Below, piece by piece: positions 57,787 to 64,000 of a stretch of DNA of 64,000 nt. A model generated the notes under the pieces. It was given only the letters and a program-made list of their open reading frames with translations, had not been told where the DNA came from and searched no databases. The DNA comes from Udeniomyces pyricola (taxonomy: Eukaryota > Basidiomycota > Tremellomycetes > Cystofilobasidiales > Mrakiaceae): positions 620,001-684,000 of the forward strand of contig BCIK01000003.1 in assembly GCA_039545295.1 (NCBI GenBank), given 5' to 3'. Positions within the stretch are counted from its first letter, which is position 1; every line of letters starts with the position of its first letter. Position numbers and translations under genes: made by a program.

Positions 57787-59497
57787 ATGTCTCTCACATC
57801 TAAGCTGCCTCGACCAAAGATCGTCGTCACTCCACTTAGGGATGAAGAGTTAGTCGAAACCCCTTTCCTTTGCCGGGTCCCAACCGTCACCTCCATTTTT
57901 CTATCGTTGAATCTTTCGACGAACACGACGTCGGAATCTATGACTTTGACGAAATCTGACCCTCTTTTGACTTCCTTTGCCACGTTCTCCCGACATATGT
58001 ACATCTTTGTGTGTCTGTGGTTTCCTTCGTACGCTGGTGACCGATATGACAGCTGGGCATCCATTGGGGAAGGGTTCTACCTCGCTTTCAAGGATGAACC
58101 GGTCCTGAATCAAGTGTGGCCTCCGGAACGACAGCCGCCGCTCGCTAGGCAGGTTGGTGAGTCAAACTTCTTCATCTAGTCATGAAGTTCGGGATTTTAT
58201 GAAGGTTTTTTTTCTTCTTCTTTTTTTCTTCTGGTTTGGGCGTTTCCACTCTTGTCTTCGGACAACCTTGTGATTCATCTTGGCCGGCAGACGCAGTCAA
58301 ACATATAGCATGTCGTCATGGCTCTGGTCGACGTCAACACAACCTCAATTCTTCACTTCTCGAATCTCACGAAGATAGACAAACTCATCCCTTCTCACCA
58401 TCCCTGCCTTCAACTCAGAGAACTACGTCTATGAGCGCGAGCAAAGCGTCCTCTATCCATCCATCGCCGATTCCGCGGTGGTTGAAATGGTCGCTCGGCT
58501 CGAAGAAACCGGTCAAGTCGTCGGCCATAGCATCTGGCACAAACCGACCGATCGATCCACTACGAACGGTCGACTCTCCGATGAAGAGAAAGCGGCGATC
58601 AAGTTGGAGGACCAAGCGAGGGAAGCGAGGAAAGGCGAGAGAGAGAAGGAGATCGACGCTGGGATGGAAGGCGTGTTTTGGAAGGAGTTCAAGGGGGAGA
58701 TGAGAAGAGTCAGAGAAAAGGTAAAGTTGGAATCCTACCCAAATCTCAGGCTTCTTGAACAATTCGGAAGGAAAGCTGACGAGGCAGTGTCAGTGGCGGG
58801 AGTGAGAAGGACGAGGGTGGGTGAGTTGTAGAAAAGATCGAGGAAGGCTGAAAGGCTGAAGAGATCAAGAACTGCGCGTGTCCTGTCCTGTTCTGTTTGA
58901 TCTGACTCTTTACCTTGTTGTGATCAGATCTTCGGACCCAACCAGTTCTGGTACCTTGAGTTCCTCTATGTGCACCCTTCCTATCAGGGTCTTGGCATCG
59001 GACAGGCTTTACTGCGGTGGGGATTCGAGCAGGCAGACCGAGATGGCGTGAGTGAACTGTCCTTCTTTCAGGAATGTAGTAGCTAGCTTGAACGTTCAGC
59101 CGGCGACCATTGTTGGCTGCATACTTTCTTTGCGCTTTGCTCCTCCTCTTTTATTCATTTGTTCATATGAACTCTTCTTGTGACTGAAATGAACGCATGC
59201 TGTTGTGGTTGCTGTTGTTGTTGTCGGGGGTTCGCCTTTTCCCCAGGTCCCTGTCTACTTGGAATCAACCGAGGTCGTGCGTTATTTCCCTTTCTTCTCA
59301 TACCCTTCTCTTCATCGAATCAACAAAGGCTAACTCCTTTTGAATTACTGCTTCAACGAATGTGTATCCAGGGACGACCCGTGTACGAACGAGTTGGTTT
59401 TGCTTTCTCTGGGGAATGGATTGAGGTGGTGAGCCCAAAGGGGGTAGCACTCAAGGTTCCTGGTATGATCCGGCCGCCTAGTAGTAGTAGCGCTTAG
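57787..59497 (+). CDS. GNAT-family N-acetyltransferase
   Basis: Exon 1 is 57787-57848 and exon 2 is 58053-58156. The central coding frame runs to about 58720, then exons start at IFGPNQFWYLEFL (after 58927) and at GRPVYERVGFAF (after 59368). Key signatures are VVEMVARLEETGQVVGHSIW (strand pair before the cofactor site), LEFLYVHPSYQGLGIGQALL (motif A with the QGLGIG pyrophosphate loop) and YERVGFAF (motif B). A Lys/Glu-rich insertion (about residues 150-210) lies between the two halves, a common fungal GNAT layout. The enzyme transfers acetyl from acetyl-CoA to an amine. The acceptor is unknown. The join after 58156 and before the ENYVYERE segment could not be fixed, so the N-terminal third is tentative. 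Confidence 0.75.
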
Positions 59498-60120
59498 TGA
59501 TAGCACTGGGGCGCCGGTACGGCAAGTGCTGTATGGTTTCTCCATTTCATTCTTAAAAATAAAATAGAATAGATGATGAATATACATCATACATGTAGGG
59601 CATGAAGCGCTGGGGGTCACACAGTGGTCGATATTGTGACAACTTTTTCTCGATCGGCGGTTGGACGACTGAGACATTGGGAGGTGATGGATGAGGATGG
59701 TGACTTGAATGGCAGGTTGGACGGATATGTGCATATTTGTATGCATCCATCCGTCGATCCATGGTCTATAATGAAGAATAGAAAATGTGAGCTGTTGAGT
59801 CGATTTGCTTATCATGATCATGGAGATCAAAGGTGAACACGTGGAGACCGGCACTGCAATCATCTGCGGAGCGCATGGAACGACTTCTCTGCCCGAGACA
59901 CTTACGTCTTTGGCCGATCCACTCATCGGCGTTAGGCGATCGTTCTTCCTTCTTGACACCCACCGACGTCCATCTCTTCGTCGTCCCCCACCTTTGTTCT
60001 CCTAGCTCGTCTCCTCAAAACAGGGTCTCCATCATCCCAACCAACTGGCACTGCCCCCGTTCTGGGTCCTTCCACTTCGCTGTTCTTTGCCCGACATCCC
60101 ATTTTCTTCATCTTTGCTCG
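59498..60120. promoter_or_regulatory. Intergenic region before the ABC transporter gene
   Basis: It contains an A-rich 3' flank with an AATAAAATAGAAT stretch at about 59558-59570, a possible polyadenylation signal for the GNAT gene, a region rich in short TGATGA/ATGATC words (59690-59830), and a C/T-rich leader from 59930. No gene is supported. Confidence 0.5.
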
Positions 60121-63100
60121 ATGCCACTCGACATCCTCTCCTCGGAATGGCGAGAGCTCTACCTCTTCCTCATACCCTCCCTTGTCCTCCTGTTCGCGCC
60201 TTCCCTCCTTAGACTTCTCGGTTACATCCTTCCTCGACAGGCCAGAAAGTACCTCATCGATCTGCCTTACGAATATCTCGGCCCATGCCTCACACTTGAT
60301 GAAATCTACGAACCCAACGAGCGAGCGACCTCGGCTCCTGCTGGCCGTCGATCAAAGAAGGGGATTCCCCTTTGGAAGCTCATCCTCCTCGTCTCAGGCT
60401 CTCTCCTCCAGGCTGGCTTCTGGCTCGGTCGGTTCGCTTGGATCTCCATCTCCAACTCGTACGGCATTCGATCAGCATGGCCGTCGCTCGTCTTGGGTCT
60501 CTGCTGGGCGTACGCCTCTCTTCTCCCGATGCTCTCCGCTCGTCCAACTCCCCATACATCCGTTGTGCTCTTTTACGCCGTTGCCTTCCTCGCCAGTACC
60601 CTCACATTTCTCACGACATTATACGAGTACTCTCTCCTCCCGCAGATCCCACACGGTCGACTGCTCTCGGATGCGATGATCGCGCGCGAATCAGCGTCGC
60701 TCGTGCTCAACGCGTTTCTGATTGGCTTAAGTCTAACCCTGCCGATGCAGAGCGTGCCCCAAGGTAAGCACATCCCGCAGCCCGTACCCGCTTCAGTTCT
60801 CTTGGCTTTGTACCATCATTGAAAAGAATCGCTGAGAGTGTTGGTGCTTACGTGTTCTCATCACAGCGTTTTTGGAAGAGCAAGAAAAACTGATAAAGAA
60901 TGGCGAGATGGGTTCTTCACCCGAGGATTGGACGCCCGTGTACAAGTGGATTTCGTTTGGCTGGGTCTATCCCCTGATAAAAAAAGGTACGAAGATGGCT
61001 CATGACCAACATCATTGTGATAGTCGTTGTTCCTGGCGACGAAAGTATCGTCGCACGGTTGGATAGTTTTAGAAGTTCTTACTGAACCATCGGTCTCTAT
61101 GTGCCTCTTTTGTTCTTGTTGCATCCTTTAGGAACTTCTGGTTTCTTAAAGGAGGATGAAGTGTACCTTCTCTCGCCGACACAGCGATCCAAGCCGCTCT
61201 TCGTCAAGTTCCAAAGCCTCCGAGCTAACACGCTTCTTCACCGGATCGTGAAGAGCAACGGGTTCGATCTCTTTTGGGACTTGACGCTGACGTGCTTCTC
61301 AATCACCTGCAACTAGTAAGCCTCTGTGAACACGATTGAGCGCATATGGTGCTGAATTGACAACCCATACGAATCGGCATTGACCAAGCTCGATCCCTTT
61401 TTTTTTCTTTTTTTTTTCTACCTCGTTTTCCTTACCAGCGCCGGACCATTCTTCATCAAGCGGATCGTTCGTCCAGTTTTCATTTTTCATACGTCATACT
61501 AAAGCCGTACATCTCCAGGAAGCACGAGGACTAATGTCCTGACCCCCGTATTGTTCGCAGATCGAAGCTCTATCCGACCCGACCCGAGAACGGTTGTCGA
61601 AAGCCTACGTTTACGCTGGCCTGGCTTTCCTTAGCACAGTTGCCAAGGCTCAATCAGACGTTATTCATCTTTGGTTCGCACTTGTCTTCTTCTCGGTTCT
61701 ATATGACTTCAACTTTGTCTGGCCCGAATACCCATGGACCCATCTGATGCTTGCTCGCTTCGTCTAGGTTCTCTCGACGAGCAAGTGTTCGAGTCAAGAG
61801 CACGCTGACCTCGGCTATCTACGATAAGGCACTCCGACGAAAGGATGGTAGCGGTGTGACAGAAGGCAAAGGAAGCGCTGGAGTGGGCAAGGTCGTCAAT
61901 CTCATGGCAGCCGAGTAAGTTGAGAACGTTTTCATTCTGTCTCTGTCGGGCATTTCCAAGCCTCATGATGGACGTTTTGTAAGCGCGTTCGCTTATGAGT
62001 TGCTCCCTGGATTAGCACGAACCGGGTCGGCAACACGATCTCGTCCTTCTACAGTACGTATCAGACAGTCTTAATAAGGAACTCAAGACTGAGGCTTCAT
62101 GCTGTGCATGCTTAGTTACGCAACGCATGACCGATTCCTGTGCTCATGTCCGTTTGTTGTTGTGGCTATCACTTAGTGCTTTATGGGGCCCCGTTTGAGA
62201 TGGTTGTTTGCTGCACGTTTTTGTACTCTCTCCTTTCATGGTCGTAAGTTGCGGTCTGATCCTTCTTCCCTTCGCAGAGGACCAGACAAAAAAACCACGT
62301 CCTAGCTAACGTATCGACTCTTGTGCTCTGCATCCCCATCGCAGAGCCTTTGCGGGCATTGTTTGTCTAGCTTTGGCGATGCCCGTCAACTCGTGGATCT
62401 CCAAGCGATCTGTGGCAATCCAAAAGAGGTTCCTTGCCGCCAAAGACAAGAGACTCAACATGTGCGTAGCTCCTCTGTTTCCTCTTTCCTCGTGTTTGCG
62501 TGCATCCTCTTTCCTCGTGTTTGCGTGCATCTTCTTTCCTTCTTCCCCATAGACTATTGACATGGTTAGGAATGTCTTGTTACGTGTTCGACGTGTCTAG
62601 CATGAACGAGCTGATTGCCAGCATCAAATTCATCAAGTTCTTTGCATGGGAAAGCCGATGGGAGACGAAAGTCGACGACGCTCGTCAGGCCGAGATGAGG
62701 TCAGTTGCCCAACTTCTTGTCTTCGATCTCCATCACTGGATACTGGAAGTGATGTTCTGACTCGCAGTGGGCATATCTTGTTTTCTTCTAGCATTATGAT
62801 TGAGGATCGAATCAATTCGCTCATTTTCTCTTTTCTCTGGTTCCTGACGCCTATGTAAGTTGACTTACACTAGTCCAAAATTGCATGCCTTTGGTTGTTT
62901 GGCATCTCACGTCCTCACCTCTTCCTTGCACTCCTCCTTAGGCTCGTCACTTCCGTGTCGTTCTTTTCGTTCATCAGCCTTCAGAAAGGCGAATTGACGG
63001 TCGGAGTGGCATTCACGGCTCTATCTCTGTTCTCCATGCTTCGTCAGTGACGTTCGCTTCATTCGGAACACAAGATAAATGAACAAAGTTCTTCTCTTGT

Positions 63101-64000
63101 AGGTAAAGCTAATGTTTTGTTTCTTGAATCTTTTGTTTCCGGCGGGCAGGCAATCCCCTGAACATCATCCCTATGTTCTACGTCGCACTTCTTCAGACTT
63201 ACGTCGCCGTCGAGAGGATCGATCAGTTCCTCAAGGAAGATGAGGTTCCTACTTTTGTTTCAACTCTTAAGATGGCCGAAGCCGAGGCTGCCAACCCAAA
63301 TGAAACCAACCCGTTCCGCGACCCGAAGGACGAAAAGATCGGCTTTGTCAACGCGAGCTTCAAGTTCACGACTGGAACCGTCGTTCCCGAAGATCCCAAG
63401 GCGGATAAAGTCAAGAAGGACGCCAAACCCAAGAAGAAGGACGTCAAGAAGGACAAGAAGAATGGCGTGGAAGAGCAGGCGGCCGTAGTTGCTCAGTCCG
63501 AGGCTGACGCTGCTGCAGCCATAGCTGAGGACGCTGTGCGGGTGTTTGAACTCCAAGACCTCAAGTTTATCTTCCCGAGTGGTGGACTCACCATCGTCAC
63601 AGGTCAGACTGGAGCTGGAAAAGTGCGTGCCTTGATCATCCTGTTCTTGTGTAGTCTGGTAATCACACAAGACGAGCTGACGAGGAAGGGCATGGGTTGC
63701 GATTGGTTTGATAGTCGGCGTTACTCCTCGCTCTTCTTGGAGAAATGGACATTGTTCGGGGTCAAGTTCTTCTTCCCAAGATAGCGAGCTCCTACGACAA
63801 GGACGGATTGAGCAACTCTGTCAGCTACGCAGGGCAAACAGCTTGGTTACAAAATGCAAGCATCAAGGACAACATGTACGTCTTCTCTTTCCTTCGTTCC
63901 TGACGTGTCGTGAACTTCATCTGTACATGTATACGTGGTGTTGACCACCACCGTTCGTGAATGTGCAGCCTCTTTGGGTCGCCTTTGGATCAAGATCGAT
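60121..64000 (+). CDS. ABC transporter, ABCC (MRP/Ycf1) subfamily, 3' end missing
   Basis: The gene runs off the right edge. From ATG 60121 there is an N-terminal hydrophobic region with several membrane segments (LYLFLIPSLVLLFAPSLLRL, WPSLVLGLCWAYASLLPML and others), a linker with DWTPVYKWISFGWVYPLIKKG typical of ABCC entry into TMD1, and then TMD1: SRRASVRVKSTLTSAIYDKA, KVVNLMAADTNRVGNTISSF, ELIASIKFIKFFAWESRWE and LVTSVSFFSFISLQKGELT. The first nucleotide-binding domain starts near 63530 with GLTIVTGQTGAGK (Walker A), continued after an intron by SALLLALLGEMDIVRGQVL and VSYAGQTAWLQNASIKDNILFG (the Q-loop region). A Lys-rich insertion (about 63400-63470) sits just before the domain. ABCC pumps export glutathione conjugates, drugs or metals across vacuolar or plasma membranes. 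Confidence 0.9.
62481..62530 (+). repeat. Perfect 25-bp tandem duplication inside an intron
   Basis: The 25 bases at 62481-62505 are repeated exactly at 62506-62530, and a third, imperfect start follows. The repeat lies in the ABC transporter intron at about 62460-62601, so it does not alter the protein. Confidence 0.9.

Overview
The window is nuclear DNA from an intron-rich fungus, most probably a basidiomycetous yeast. Almost every gene is cut by short GT-AG introns (about 40 to 280 bases) and several exons are tiny. Arginine CGA codons are frequent even in histone H4. Fungus-typical genes (DASH subunit Dad4, Mediator Med13, a SEA/GATOR2 subunit, Cbp3, Esf1) sit on both strands with no operon logic. 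Heavy CGA use and intron density point towards Tremellomycetes, but that placement is inference. Gene models were assembled by hand: exon joins were accepted when splice motifs, reading phase and family motifs all agreed. For ten multi-exon genes every join was phased and the total CDS length is a multiple of three.

Layout, left to right: a ten-finger TFIIIA-like protein (436-3238, +); mitochondrial complex III chaperone Cbp3 (3725-5233, -); a large type II membrane glycosyltransferase-like protein (5713-9763, +); a 1.5 kb pyrimidine/purine-skewed convergent spacer; Med13 (11246-16866, -); a palindrome-containing upstream region; Dad4 (18017-18572, -) divergent from a membrane-anchored Nudix hydrolase (18911-21431, +); an unidentified leucine-rich protein (22016-23616, +); two unidentified convergent genes whose 3' ends share a near-perfect inverted repeat (23992-25293); histone H4 (25936-26580, +); a TPR-SET protein (26944-29938, +); a GMC oxidoreductase (30303-33335, +); a thioredoxin-TPR fusion (33683-35007, +).

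The right half holds an NSUN-family RNA cytosine methyltransferase (35242-37227, -); a probable ATRIP/Ddc2-like checkpoint protein (37967-42832, -) divergent from the SEA4/MIOS homologue (43160-48649, +); Hsp110/Sse1 (49222-53225, -); the ribosome-biogenesis factor Esf1 (54024-57198, +); a GNAT acetyltransferase (57787-59497, +); and the 5' part of an ABCC-type transporter that runs off the right edge (60121-64000, +).

Most genes are conserved housekeeping functions (RNA polymerase III and II transcription, kinetochore, chromatin, ribosome biogenesis, protein folding, TORC1 signalling, DNA damage signalling) and are not functionally linked by position. The least ordinary features are the inverted repeat shared by the two convergent orphan genes, the micro-exons (11, 16, 20 and 29 bases, an 8-base first exon and an exon that is only the start codon), a GC-AG intron and a few unusual domain combinations. 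I saw no transposon, CRISPR array, rRNA or convincing tRNA gene.
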